NCBI RefSeq assembly: GCF_001297015.1
Contig: NZ_LIGE01000046.1
Span: 1 to 64,000 of the forward strand
Length of the DNA: 64,000 nucleotides
Direction of reading: 5' to 3'
From: Pseudomonas sp. RIT-PI-r
Lineage (GTDB): Bacteria > Pseudomonadota > Gammaproteobacteria > Pseudomonadales > Pseudomonadaceae
In this document: positions 8,436 through 17,200 of the stretch, piece after piece
Layout: each line of letters begins with the position of its first letter
Numbering within the stretch: the first letter of the stretch is position 1
Made by a program: the position numbers and the translations under genes
The notes under the pieces: model-generated
What the model was told of the DNA's origin: nothing
What the model saw: only the letters and a program-made list of their open reading frames with translations
Databases searched by the model: none

Positions 8436-9181
8436 CCCCCGGAAACTCCTTCCCATTTGGTGCATTCCATGCGTTTTCCTGACGACTCCGGTAACAACAG
8501 CAACGTGACCGGCTGACGCAAGGCGCTGGGCGTCGGCCGGTCGATTTTGAGGTTGCGAAAGCTTTCCACCAGCGCGTTGTCGCGCCGTACATCACCGGTC
8601 GAAGTGACCAACCGGTTGTGCTGCACCAAGCCGTCGCGGCCGACCCAGACCTGCAACACCGCGCGATAACTGCCCGGCCGGGTCAGCGGCGAGCGGCACA
8701 GATTGCGCTCGATCGCCGCTTGCACGGCCGTGGCGTAACTGCGGTTGACCGCGACGCTTTCCGGCGTCTGTTTTTGCGATGGTGCCGGTACGTCTTCGAC
8801 CTGCGCCACTTGCAACGTAAACGCATCGTCGCGGGCATACCGCGCCATCAAACCGCTGCCGCCGAGCAATCGACGCAGGGCATCGGCGGCGGTGTATTCA
8901 CCATCCACCGCCAGCGAGCGACGACCGCGACTCAACTGACTGTCGACCAGCACCGCAACGCCCGTGGCGTGGCTGTACTGATCCAGCGCGCGGGCCAGAT
9001 CCTGTGCCGGAATGTGCAGCGTCATCCGCAGGTCCGCCGGCACCGCATCGGCCATGGCATGGCCCGCCGCACAGCCAAGCAGCCACCCCAGACACATCCG
9101 GCGCACAAGCCTCGTTGAACGCTGAAAACCGTCCGTGGAATTGCCTCGCTGCACGGCTGACGAATCCTTGGAAATCGTCAT
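8432..9181 (-). CDS. vreA: Periplasmic STN-domain protein with TonB-like C terminus (VreA-like)
   Basis: This 249-residue protein has an N-terminal hydrophobic export signal (about residues 29-45), a secretin/TonB short N-terminal domain (about 54-118, LHIPAQDLARALDQYSHATG), a proline/glutamine linker, and a C-terminal domain resembling TonB (about 145-235, AAIERNLCRSPLTRPGSYRA). It lacks the plug and beta-barrel of a siderophore receptor, although its signalling domain is the part that normally talks to FecR proteins. P. aeruginosa VreA is likewise a receptor-like protein without a barrel. As the first gene of the operon it is probably the signal input of this system. Confidence 0.8.
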   Translation of the reverse strand: MTISKDSSAVQRGNSTDGFQRSTRLVRRMCLGWLLGCAAGHAMADAVPADLRMTLHIPAQDLARALDQYSHATGVAVLVDSQLSRGRRSLAVDGEYTAADALRRLLGGSGLMARYARDDAFTLQVAQVEDVPAPSQKQTPESVAVNRSYATAVQAAIERNLCRSPLTRPGSYRAVLQVWVGRDGLVQHNRLVTSTGDVRRDNALVESFRNLKIDRPTPSALRQPVTLLLLPESSGKRMECTKWEGVSGG

Positions 9182-9304
9182 CCTGAGGGCTGTTTATGAA
9201 TCTGGTGTGACGGGCGGTGCAAAAAAACCATCACGGGAATTGCGCACGGCTTGCACTAGACTCAAGCCATAGCGCGGCCCCATCGGGCCGGCCAGGAGGC
9301 GAGC

Positions 9305-9619
9305 ATGAACACACTGTGGCGATTAAGCCTTGGCGGGCTGTTGTTGATGGCGCTGTCGAGCGCTTATGCCGAACAGCCGCTGGGCTGTGTGGAAGTGACG
9401 GTCGGCGGCTACAAGGCACCGAATTACGATTGTCTGAGCCAGCAGATGGGCAATAACCCGGAAGGCGCTGCGGCGGCGGAGAAGAATCAAGAGGCGCTGA
9501 ATGTGCCGTTGAACAAGCGGCCGCCGAATCAGGTTGGCCTCGCGACGCCGGCGGCGACCAGTACGCGGATGGGCAATACCTTTGGCACCTCAGTGAAACC
9601 GCAACGCCCACCGCAATGA
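9305..9619 (+). CDS. Small secreted protein of unknown function
   Basis: A 104-residue protein with a clear signal peptide (MNTLWRLSLGGLLLMALSSAYA) and a mature part with two cysteines (in LGCVEV and YDCLSQ), followed by a low-complexity Pro/Asn/Gln-rich tail. I recognise no domain. CCAGGAGG lies about 8 bases upstream of the ATG. It diverges from vreA across 123 bases and could be a target of the sigma factor, but that is only positional. Confidence 0.7.
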   Translation: MNTLWRLSLGGLLLMALSSAYAEQPLGCVEVTVGGYKAPNYDCLSQQMGNNPEGAAAAEKNQEALNVPLNKRPPNQVGLATPAATSTRMGNTFGTSVKPQRPPQ

Positions 9620-9628
9620 CACGCCACC

Positions 9629-9872
9629 GATCGTTCCCACGCTCCGCGTGGGAATACAGCCCGGGACGCTCCGCGTCCCATCCAGAGCCGAACGCAGAGC
9701 GTCCGCTGAGGCATTCCCACGCAGAGCGTGGGAACGATCCTGTGGTCTTCAGTCGCTTACCGATCGTTCCTACGCTCCGCGTGGGAATGCAGCCCGGGAC
9801 GCTCTGCGTCCCATCCAGAGCCGAACGCAGAGCGTCCGTTGAGGCATTCCCACGCAGAGCGTGGGAACGATC
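9629..9872. repeat. Two tandem copies of a 111-base palindromic repeat
   Basis: Copies at 9629-9739 and 9762-9872 both begin GATCGTTCC, end GGAACGATC, and contain nested inverted segments (CACGCTCCGCGTG, GGGACGCTCTGCGTCCC type). The same element occurs at 33865-33968, 34656-34757 and 54341-54451. It lies downstream of genes and could fold into a large cruciform or act as a terminator. Confidence 0.85.
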
Positions 9873-9881
9873 ATCGGGGGC

Positions 9882-10322
9882 TCAATCGCTTGGCGTTTGG
9901 CGAAAGCTCACCGCGAGGCGGTTCCAGCTGTTGATGGTGGTGACGGCCATGGTCAGGTCGACCAGCTCCCCTTCGCTGAATTGCTCGCGCGCCTGCTGAT
10001 ACACCTCATCGGGCACACGGCTTTCCGCCAACAACGTCACCGCCTCGGCCCAAGCCAACGCCGCACGCTCGCGCGGGTTGAAGAAATTGCTATCGCGCCA
10101 CACCGCAATCGCATACAAACGCCGATCACTCTCCCCGGCCCGTCGCGCATCCACCGAGTGCATGTCGGTGCAAAAGGCGCAGCCGTTGAGCTGTGAGGCG
10201 CGGATGCGGATCAGTTGCAGCAGCGGCTGCTCGATACTGAGGTTGGCGGTCAGCGCCTCCATGGCAATCATCGCTTTCATCGCCTTGGGCGAAGCGTTGT
10301 AGTAATCCAGGCGCGGGGACAT
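9882..10322 (-). CDS. Carboxymuconolactone decarboxylase / AhpD-like protein
   Basis: A 146-residue alkylhydroperoxidase (AhpD) superfamily protein. The redox CXXC motif with its following His is present in NGCAFCTDMHS near residues 47-57, so a peroxidase or disulfide-reductase role is likelier than the ring decarboxylation in the family name. The length is typical. It diverges from the MocR-type regulator at 10634-12067, a common pairing in Pseudomonas, and is probably controlled by it. Confidence 0.88.
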   Translation of the reverse strand: MSPRLDYYNASPKAMKAMIAMEALTANLSIEQPLLQLIRIRASQLNGCAFCTDMHSVDARRAGESDRRLYAIAVWRDSNFFNPRERAALAWAEAVTLLAESRVPDEVYQQAREQFSEGELVDLTMAVTTINSWNRLAVSFRQTPSD

Positions 10323-10440
10323 GGGCGGGTCTCGGTAGACGGAATAATGAGTTCACCGTAAACCCCGGCAGCGGCGCATTACAGCCCCAATTGCACGGAA
10401 AACCGCTACACCACTGAATCCCCGCCAAACACAAATCCCT

Positions 10441-10530
10441 GTAGGAGTGAGCCTGCTCGCGATAGCGGTGTGTCAGGCAACATTGATGTCGGATGTGCCA
10501 CCGTCATCGCGAGCAGGCTCACTCCTACAG
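10441..10530. repeat. Inverted REP pair
   Basis: GTAGGAGTGAGCCTGCTCGC and its reverse complement face each other about 90 bases apart in the 311-base gap between the AhpD-like gene and the MocR gene. The rest of that gap holds the two divergent promoters, which I could not resolve. Confidence 0.9.
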
Positions 10531-10633
10531 GGATCTAGGCCAATTTTGGGTTTTTCGGGTAGGCAACTATTGCCGATCACGTAACAACGGTAATCTGGCG
10601 CGCACGCCAATTAGCCTCGGGAGCCTCGTCGGT

Positions 10634-12067
10634 ATGGAACTTCACGTCGTGATCAACGGCCGCAAGGATCTTGCCGGTCAGTTGTATCAGCAGTTGCGCG
10701 GCGCCATCGAATCCGGGCGTCTGGCCGCTGGCACGCAATTGCCACCCAGCCGCCTGCTCGCCGAGCAACTGGGCATCTCGCGCAAGACCATTTCCGACAC
10801 CTACGCGCAACTGACCTACGAAAACTTCCTCACCGGGGTGATCGGCAAAGGCACTTACGTCAACGCGCGCCCGGCGCAGGTCCAGCGCAAACAAAGTCAC
10901 ACCGAACTGGCCAGTGCCGAGGTGATCGAGAGCTGGCGCAATCTGCCGGTGTTTCTCCGTCACCCGACGCTGGAAGGCTCGTTGCGTTACGACTTTATCG
11001 GCGGCGCCACCAGCCAGGGCCAGTTTCCGCAGGATGACTGGCGCCGCTGCGTCGCCCATGCGATGCGCCAGATGAGTCAGTCCAAGGGTTTCTACAGCGT
11101 CGCCGAAGGCCTGCCGGCGCTGCGCAATGCGATTGCCCGGCACATCGCGTTTTCCCGGGGGATCAACTGTCAGGACGAAGACATCGTCGTGTGCAACGGC
11201 GCGCAACAGGCGCTGGACCTGATCACCCGCGTGCTGATCAGCCCCGGCAGTCGGGTGGCGATGGAGGATCCGGGTTATCCGCCGGCACGCCTGTTGTTCG
11301 GCACCCATGGCGCCGAGGTGGTCGGGATTCCGGTGGATGCCGAGGGCATTCAGGTCGAGCACATCCCCGATGGCACGCGCCTCATCTATGTCACGCCGTC
11401 GCATCAGTTTCCGCTGGGCATGCCGATGAGTCAGGCGCGCCGTGAAGCCTTGCTGGCCCGCGCTCATGAGTTGGGCGCGATTATCATTGAGGACGACTAT
11501 GACAGCGAGTTTCGCTACGAAGGCCGGCCGACCGATTCGCTGTACAACCTCGATCAGCGCGGCATCGTCGCCTACGTCGGCACGTTCTCGAAAACCCTGC
11601 TGCCGGAGTTGCGCCTGGGTTATGCGATCCTGCCGCCGGCGATTCTCGAGGCGGTGATCCGCGCCAAGCAGCTCACCGATCTGCACGCCTCGACCCTGCC
11701 GCAATGGGCGCTGGCCAAGTTCATCGCCGAGGGCTGTCTGCTCAAGCATATCCGCCGCTGTCATGCGATTTATGCGCAGCGCCGTGAGCGGATTCTGGCG
11801 CGCATGGCGGATGATTTGTCGCCATGGCTTGAGGCGGTGCCGGCCAGCGCCGGGTTTCATATGGCGGTGTTCTGCAAGGTGCCGATCGACTTGCCGCTGG
11901 TGATCGAACTGGCGAAAAAGGTCGAAGTCGGGCTGTACTCGATCAACGGTTTCTATCATCAGCAACCGGCGAAGAACGGCCTGTATTTCGGCTTCGGCGC
12001 CATCGAAACGCTGGACATCGATATCGCTCTGGATCGCCTGCGTGACATCCTCGAACAGCTGTCATGA
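10634..12067 (+). CDS. MocR-family (GntR-aminotransferase) transcriptional regulator
   Basis: A 477-residue regulator with an N-terminal GntR winged helix (about residues 10-75, LYQQLRGAIESGRLAAGTQL then SRKTISDTYAQL) joined to a fold-type I aminotransferase-like domain (about 110-477). The pyridoxal-phosphate lysine is in GTFSKTLLPELRLGY, and an IEDDYDSEF motif precedes it. The family includes PdxR and GabR, which sense PLP with or without an amino compound. ATG 10634 is chosen because the domain begins at once. It probably controls the divergent AhpD-like gene. Confidence 0.9.
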   Translation: MELHVVINGRKDLAGQLYQQLRGAIESGRLAAGTQLPPSRLLAEQLGISRKTISDTYAQLTYENFLTGVIGKGTYVNARPAQVQRKQSHTELASAEVIESWRNLPVFLRHPTLEGSLRYDFIGGATSQGQFPQDDWRRCVAHAMRQMSQSKGFYSVAEGLPALRNAIARHIAFSRGINCQDEDIVVCNGAQQALDLITRVLISPGSRVAMEDPGYPPARLLFGTHGAEVVGIPVDAEGIQVEHIPDGTRLIYVTPSHQFPLGMPMSQARREALLARAHELGAIIIEDDYDSEFRYEGRPTDSLYNLDQRGIVAYVGTFSKTLLPELRLGYAILPPAILEAVIRAKQLTDLHASTLPQWALAKFIAEGCLLKHIRRCHAIYAQRRERILARMADDLSPWLEAVPASAGFHMAVFCKVPIDLPLVIELAKKVEVGLYSINGFYHQQPAKNGLYFGFGAIETLDIDIALDRLRDILEQLS

Positions 12068-12190
12068 GCCTTTGGTATAACGCATTTACTGCCGATTGGT
12101 TATTGGTGATTCACGACGGCAGGCCTATCCTGCACAGGCGTTATCCCTCAATGAGCAGGATTCGTCCGGCCTGATTCAGGAGTGTGAGCA

Positions 12191-12484
12191 ATGTCCAACG
12201 AAGTGATCAATACGGTCCAGGTGCAGGCTGCGGCCGGCCGCTCGGATGAGCTGGGCAGGCAACTGCAGAAGATCGTCGAAACCCTGCGCGAGACGCCGGG
12301 CTGCGATTCCTACCTGGTCGACCGCTGCCCCGAGGACAGCCACCGCTGGACGGTCAGTGCCCGCTGGCAGTCGGAAGCGGCGATGCAGGCGCATTTCAAC
12401 CGGCCCGAGGCGCAGGGGTTTATTGACCTGATCGATAGCCGGTTGGCCAATAGCGTGGATTTCAACAGTTTCCCTATCGTCTGA
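12191..12484 (+). CDS. Antibiotic biosynthesis monooxygenase (ABM) domain protein
   Basis: A 97-residue single-domain ferredoxin-fold protein of the YgiN/ABM type. The pattern TPGCDSYLV, then W.VSARWQSEAAMQAHF, is characteristic. Such small dimers act as cofactor-free quinol oxygenases or heme-related proteins, and the activity here is unknown. TTCAGGAGTGTGAGCA places the ribosome site about 9 bases before the ATG. It is monocistronic, and an inverted REP pair follows. Confidence 0.83.
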   Translation: MSNEVINTVQVQAAAGRSDELGRQLQKIVETLRETPGCDSYLVDRCPEDSHRWTVSARWQSEAAMQAHFNRPEAQGFIDLIDSRLANSVDFNSFPIV

Positions 12485-12491
12485 TCTGACG

Positions 12492-12586
12492 CTATCGCTG
12501 GCAAGCCAGCTCCCACAGGGTTCAGCGTCGTTCGATAATTTAATGAACGACACAAAACCTGTGGGAGCTGGCTTGCCAGCGATGGC
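12492..12586. repeat. Inverted REP pair (CTGGCAAGCCAG type)
   Basis: ATCGCTGGCAAGCCAGCTCC and its reverse complement lie about 95 bases apart after the ABM gene. The same subtype occurs at 19982-20076 and 39420-39508. Confidence 0.9.
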
Positions 12587-12707
12587 GTACTCAAACACGC
12601 TGAATAACCGCCGATTGGTCACCTGATCTTCCTGAATATTGGCCGTTTGAATGCGCCACCCTGCGGACTACTGTGATTGCACCCCCAATCATCACAGGTA
12701 ACCCGCC

Positions 12708-13112
12708 ATGAAAGCCCTGCCCTGCTTCGCCGCCGCCCTCGCCTTCAGCCTTTGCACCTCGGCCGCCTTCGCTCACGATCCCTCGGAAAAAGTCACCGTC
12801 CTCCAAGACCAGATGCTGAAAAACGCCCCCGGCAAAAAAGCCATGATGATCGAGGTCGACTACAAACCCGGCCAGTCCTCCATCGCCCATAAACACGATG
12901 GCACGGCGATGGCTTATGTGCTGGAAGGCGAAGTGATTTCCCAGGTGAAGGGCGAACAGGCGATCACCTACAAAAAGGGCCAGTTCTGGTACGAACCGGC
13001 CGGCTCCGAGCATCTGGTGTCAAAAAATGCCAGCCAAAGCAAGCCGGCGAAGTTGCTGGTGTTCATGGTCCTGGCCCCGGATGAGCAAGTGCTGATCCCG
13101 CTGAAAAACTGA
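12708..13112 (+). CDS. Secreted cupin-domain protein
   Basis: A 134-residue protein with a signal peptide (MKALPCFAAALAFSLCTSAAFA) and one cupin domain. The metal-binding pattern is visible as HKHDGTAMAYVLEGE in motif 1 and PAGSEH in motif 2, so a periplasmic metal-containing cupin is likely. ACAGGTAACCCGCC precedes the start. A strong hairpin terminator at 13136-13168 ends the transcript, so it is a single-gene unit. The substrate is unknown. Confidence 0.87.
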   Translation: MKALPCFAAALAFSLCTSAAFAHDPSEKVTVLQDQMLKNAPGKKAMMIEVDYKPGQSSIAHKHDGTAMAYVLEGEVISQVKGEQAITYKKGQFWYEPAGSEHLVSKNASQSKPAKLLVFMVLAPDEQVLIPLKN

Positions 13113-13135
13113 TGGCTGTTTAACCAGCCATAAAT

Positions 13136-13168
13136 AAAAAGGCGCAAATCATCGTTTCGCGCCTTTTT
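13136..13168 (+). terminator. Rho-independent terminator after the cupin gene
   Basis: AAAAAGGCGC and GCGCCTTTTT form the stem, separated by a loop of 13 bases, and T residues follow. A second GC hairpin without a T run (CCCGGCGC / GCGCCGGG) lies at 13173-13196. Confidence 0.9.
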
Positions 13169-13330
13169 ATTTCCCGGCGCAATTAACCGCGCCGGGTTAC
13201 AGCAAATGAAACTATCTAACACGTTTTAACTCAGCAAATTGTCAGGTTGGCGGGTTTAGTCTGAATTAACTGTCGTCGCCGACGGCATTTCCAAACTTTC
13301 CGACTGATGTTGTTTCACGGGAGAAACACC

Positions 13331-14044
13331 ATGAAACTTGCGCTCACCAGTGTACTGGCAATATCGGTTTTAGCTCTGTCAGCCTGTTCAGTCCCCACCG
13401 CGCCGAAAGCAGTTTCCTCGCTCGACACCTTGCTCCCTCATCCCACCGGCCGCAGCAGCGCCACCCAGGTAAAAAGCGGTCCCGGCGTGTCGTTGGGCGT
13501 GGTCTACAGCCCAAGCACCCAGACCAACCGAGAATACCTGCGCGACTACCAGGCCAACGCCGGCACCGGTTTCGGCCAGAGCCTGCTGGTGCAGCCGATC
13601 CACGACGCCTATGTCGCCAGCTCAAAACCGGACATGGCGGTGGACTGGGTCAACGCCTCCCTGCAACGCCAGTTTGGCTCAGTGACGGTGTATCCGGACA
13701 TGCAAAGCCTGCGTGCGGCCAAGCCGGATGTGGTGGCGATCGTCGATACCCATAGCCAGTTGATCACCTCGCGCAGTTCCGACATCAAAGCCGATGTCAG
13801 TGCCGATTTCTATGATGCACGGTTGAACTACATTGGTACGGCGAAAGGTTCAGAGGCGCGAGAGTTGACGCCAGTATGGGCGGACTTCAAGCGGTCAGAA
13901 GAGATAGTTGCCGATATTAATCAGCAGCAGGATGTGCAAGTTCGGGCGCTGCAGAAGTTTGACCAGTCGCTCAACAATTTGGTCGCAAGGCCTGCGGATA
14001 AAGTGTCGATGCTGGATAGTAAACAAGGTCAGAAGTTGTATTGA
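13331..14044 (+). CDS. Lipoprotein of unknown function
   Basis: A 237-residue protein with a lipoprotein signal peptide whose lipobox is LSAC (MKLALTSVLAISVLALSAC), so it is probably anchored to a membrane by its first mature cysteine. The mature domain has a predicted alpha/beta pattern with VVAIVDTHSQLITSRSS near the middle and a C-terminal helix rich in Gln and Asp, but I recognise no family with certainty. ATG 13331 is preceded by CACGGGAGAAACACC. It stands alone between the cupin terminator and a REP pair. Confidence 0.8.
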   Translation: MKLALTSVLAISVLALSACSVPTAPKAVSSLDTLLPHPTGRSSATQVKSGPGVSLGVVYSPSTQTNREYLRDYQANAGTGFGQSLLVQPIHDAYVASSKPDMAVDWVNASLQRQFGSVTVYPDMQSLRAAKPDVVAIVDTHSQLITSRSSDIKADVSADFYDARLNYIGTAKGSEARELTPVWADFKRSEEIVADINQQQDVQVRALQKFDQSLNNLVARPADKVSMLDSKQGQKLY

Positions 14045-14054
14045 TATAAAGAAC

Positions 14055-14127
14055 GCCATCGCGAGCAGGCTCACTCCTACAGTTGGAATGCGCTCCCCCT
14101 GTAGGAGTGAGCCTGCTCGCGATGACG
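14055..14127. repeat. Inverted REP pair, opposite polarity
   Basis: Two copies of the GCGAGCAGGCTCACTCCTAC element face each other with their ACTCCTAC ends inward, the reverse of the pairs at 10441, 36689, 42802, 52451 and 55975. Confidence 0.88.
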
Positions 14128-14158
14128 CCATAACAGCCAGCAAAAAACCCTAAGACAT

Positions 14159-14195
14159 AAAAAAGCCCCGGCATCTCACGACACCGGGGCTTTTT
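14159..14195 (-). terminator. Terminator downstream of gdhB
   Basis: AAAAAAGCCCCGG and CCGGGGCTTTTT form a GC-rich stem with U-tract potential on both strands. It lies just past the gdhB stop and may serve both converging genes. Confidence 0.88.
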
Positions 14196-14209
14196 CATTC
14201 AGCCACTAC

Positions 14210-17200
14210 TTACGCCAGTTCAAGCTCAGCATTCGCAGCCACAGCAGGCACGACCGCCTGCCCGCTCAACGCCAGGTCCAGCAGTTCACGGTTGGCCACT
14301 GCATACATGGCGTAGTCCGTGCCGCTCGCAGCACGGATTTCCACCAGCATGGCGCGCCAGCGCGAGATCATGCTTTCGTGCTGTTCCATCCACAGCGCCA
14401 GACGTGCTTCCACGTCCAGCGTGCCGTCGCCCTGTTGCAGGACGGAGATGGTGATTGCACGTTGCTGCCAGTCGACATCGTCACGGAACGCTTCACGGGC
14501 CAGGGCTTGCCAGTTGTTTTCAACCGGCAGCGCGCTGATCTGTTGCAGGTACCAGGTGATGTCCAGCGCACTGCCCACGGCGAAGTAAGCCTTGGCCACT
14601 TCGGCCGGATCCTGGCCAGTCACGTCGGACGCTTCGATGATCGGCAGCAGGGTGTACAGGTGCGAGGTGCCCGCGACCATACGCGCCAGCAATTCCGGTA
14701 CACCGGCCTCGACGTACGCCTGATAACGCGCCTGCCAGTTTTCACGGATTTCGCCGCTCAGCAGTTCGTCGAGCTTCAGACCCAGCTCTTTCAGGTGTGG
14801 ACCGAAGTGCGCGGTATCACGGGCAGCGTTCTGCTCGTTGCGGCGGGCACGCAGGAACCAGCGCGTGGCGCGGCGACCCAGACGCATCAGCTCGTCCATC
14901 AGCTCCAGCTGCACGTCAGCGCTGACTTGGTAGTCCAGCGCTTCGATCTGACGGAACCAGTGCGGGAGGTGGAAGATGTCGCGCACGATCACGTAAGCAC
15001 CGGCCACGTTCGCCGGGCTCATGCCGGTCGACTCTTTGAGTCGCTGAACGAAGGTGATGCCCATGTGGTTGACCAGGTCGTTGGCGATCTGGGTGCTGAC
15101 GATCTCGCGCTTCAGACGGTGACGACGCATGGCTTCGGAGAACTTGCTGACCAGAGACGGCGGGAACGCCGTTTCCATGTCGCGGGTCAGGTAATCGTCG
15201 TCCGGCACCAACGAGCCCAACAGCTGCTCTTTGAGGTCAATCTTGCTGTAGGAGATCAGTACCGACAGCTCAGGACGGGTCAGACCGTGGCCTTCAGCAA
15301 TACGCTCGGCCAGTTGCTCTTCGGTCGGCAGGAACTCGATGGCACGGTCCAGCTTGCCACGGCCTTCCAGATCGCCCATCAGACGCTTGTACTCAGCGAT
15401 GCGCGCATAAGCGCGGCGCGCCGCCAGGGACAGGGCCTGAGTCTGCTTGTAGTTGTTGCCCAGCACCAGATTGCCGACTTCGTCGGTCATGCTCGCCAGC
15501 AACTGGTTGCGTTGCTTGTCGGTCATGTCACCGGCCTGAACCACTTCGTTCAGCAGGATCTTGATGTTCACTTCGTGGTCGGAGCAGTCCACGCCACCGG
15601 CGTTGTCGATGAAGTCGGTGTTGGAACCGCCGCCATTCAGACCAAATTCCACACGACCCAGTTGGGTCATGCCGAGGTTACCGCCCTCGCCCACGACTTT
15701 GCAGCGCAGCTCGTTACCGTTCACGCGCAGTGCGTCGTTGGCCTTGTCGCCGACATCGGCGTGGCTTTCGGTGCTGGCCTTGACGTAAGTACCGATACCG
15801 CCGTTCCACAACAAATCCACTGGCGCCTTGAGCAAGGCATTCAGCAGTTCGGTCGGGGTCAGCTTGTCAGCCTTGATGTCGAAGCGTTCCTGCATCTGCG
15901 GGGAGATCGCGATGCTCTTCGCGCTGCGCGAGAAGATACCGCCACCTTCGGACATGATGCTGGTGTCGTAGTCGGTCCAGGCCGAACGCGGCAGGTCGAA
16001 CATGCGCTGACGCTCGACGAAGCTGGTCGCCGGATTCGGGTTCGGGTCGATGAAGATGTGCATGTGGTTGAAGGCAGCGACCAGTTGCAGCTTGTCGGAC
16101 ATCAACAGGCCGTTACCGAACACGTCACCGGCCATGTCGCCGACGCCGACAACAGTGATGCTGTCTTCCTGAACATTGATGCCGCGCTCGCGGAAGTGAC
16201 GTTGTACGCCAACCCACGCGCCTTTGGCGGTAATGCCCATTTTCTTGTGGTCGTAACCGGCCGAACCACCGGACGCAAACGCGTCACCCAGCCAGAAGCC
16301 GTAGTCGATGGCGATGCCGTTGGCGATGTCGGAGAAGGTTGCAGTGCCCTTGTCCGCTGCGACCACCAAGTACGGGTCGTCATCGTCGTGGCGAACCACG
16401 TTCAATGGCGGCACCAGTGCGCCGTCTTTCAGGTTGTCGGTAATGTCCAACAGACCGGAAATGAAGATGCGGTAGCAGGCGATGCCCTCGGCCGCGATCT
16501 CGTCACGGCTGCCGCCCAGTGGCAGGCGACGCGGCAGGAAGCCGCCCTTCGCGCCGACTGGCACGATGACCGAGTTCTTCACTTGTTGAGCTTTCACCAA
16601 CCCGAGGACTTCGGTACGGAAGTCTTCTTCACGGTCGGACCAACGCAGACCACCACGCGCGACGTTACCGAAGCGCAGGTGCACGCCTTCAACGCGTGGC
16701 GAGTAAACGAAGATTTCGAACTTCGGCACTGGCTTCGGCAGTTCAGGGATCGCGTGCGGGTTGAACTTGAAGCTGAAGTACGACTTGTTCTGGCCGTTGG
16801 CGTCAGTCTGGTAGAAGTTGGTCCGCAGGGTGGCTTTGATCAGGTCGAGGTAACGACGCAGGATGCGGTCTTCGTTGAGCACCTGGACATCGTCCAGTGC
16901 GGTCAGAATCGCTTGTTCCAGACGCAGTTGCTTGTCTTCCAGATCGTCGTCGCTGAGTTTGCGCGCCAGATAGAAGCGCGTCTTGAACAACCGGGTCAGC
17001 TCGCGAGCGATGTCGGTGTGGTTGTTCAGGGTGCTGGCGATGTAACCCAGATCGAAGCCCAGACGAATCTGCTTCAGGTAACGCGCGTAAGCACGCAGCA
17101 GCGCCACGTCGCGCCAAGGCAGGCCGGCGGTCAGTACCAGTCGGTTGAACGCATCGTTTTCGGCGTCGCCCCGAACGATGTGGACGAAGGCGTCCTGCAG

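Noticed and set aside
9616..9999. Frames of 60-127 codons across the tandem palindromic repeats
   Set aside because: Their repeated peptide (PRGAWE-like) is only the translation of the intergenic repeat.
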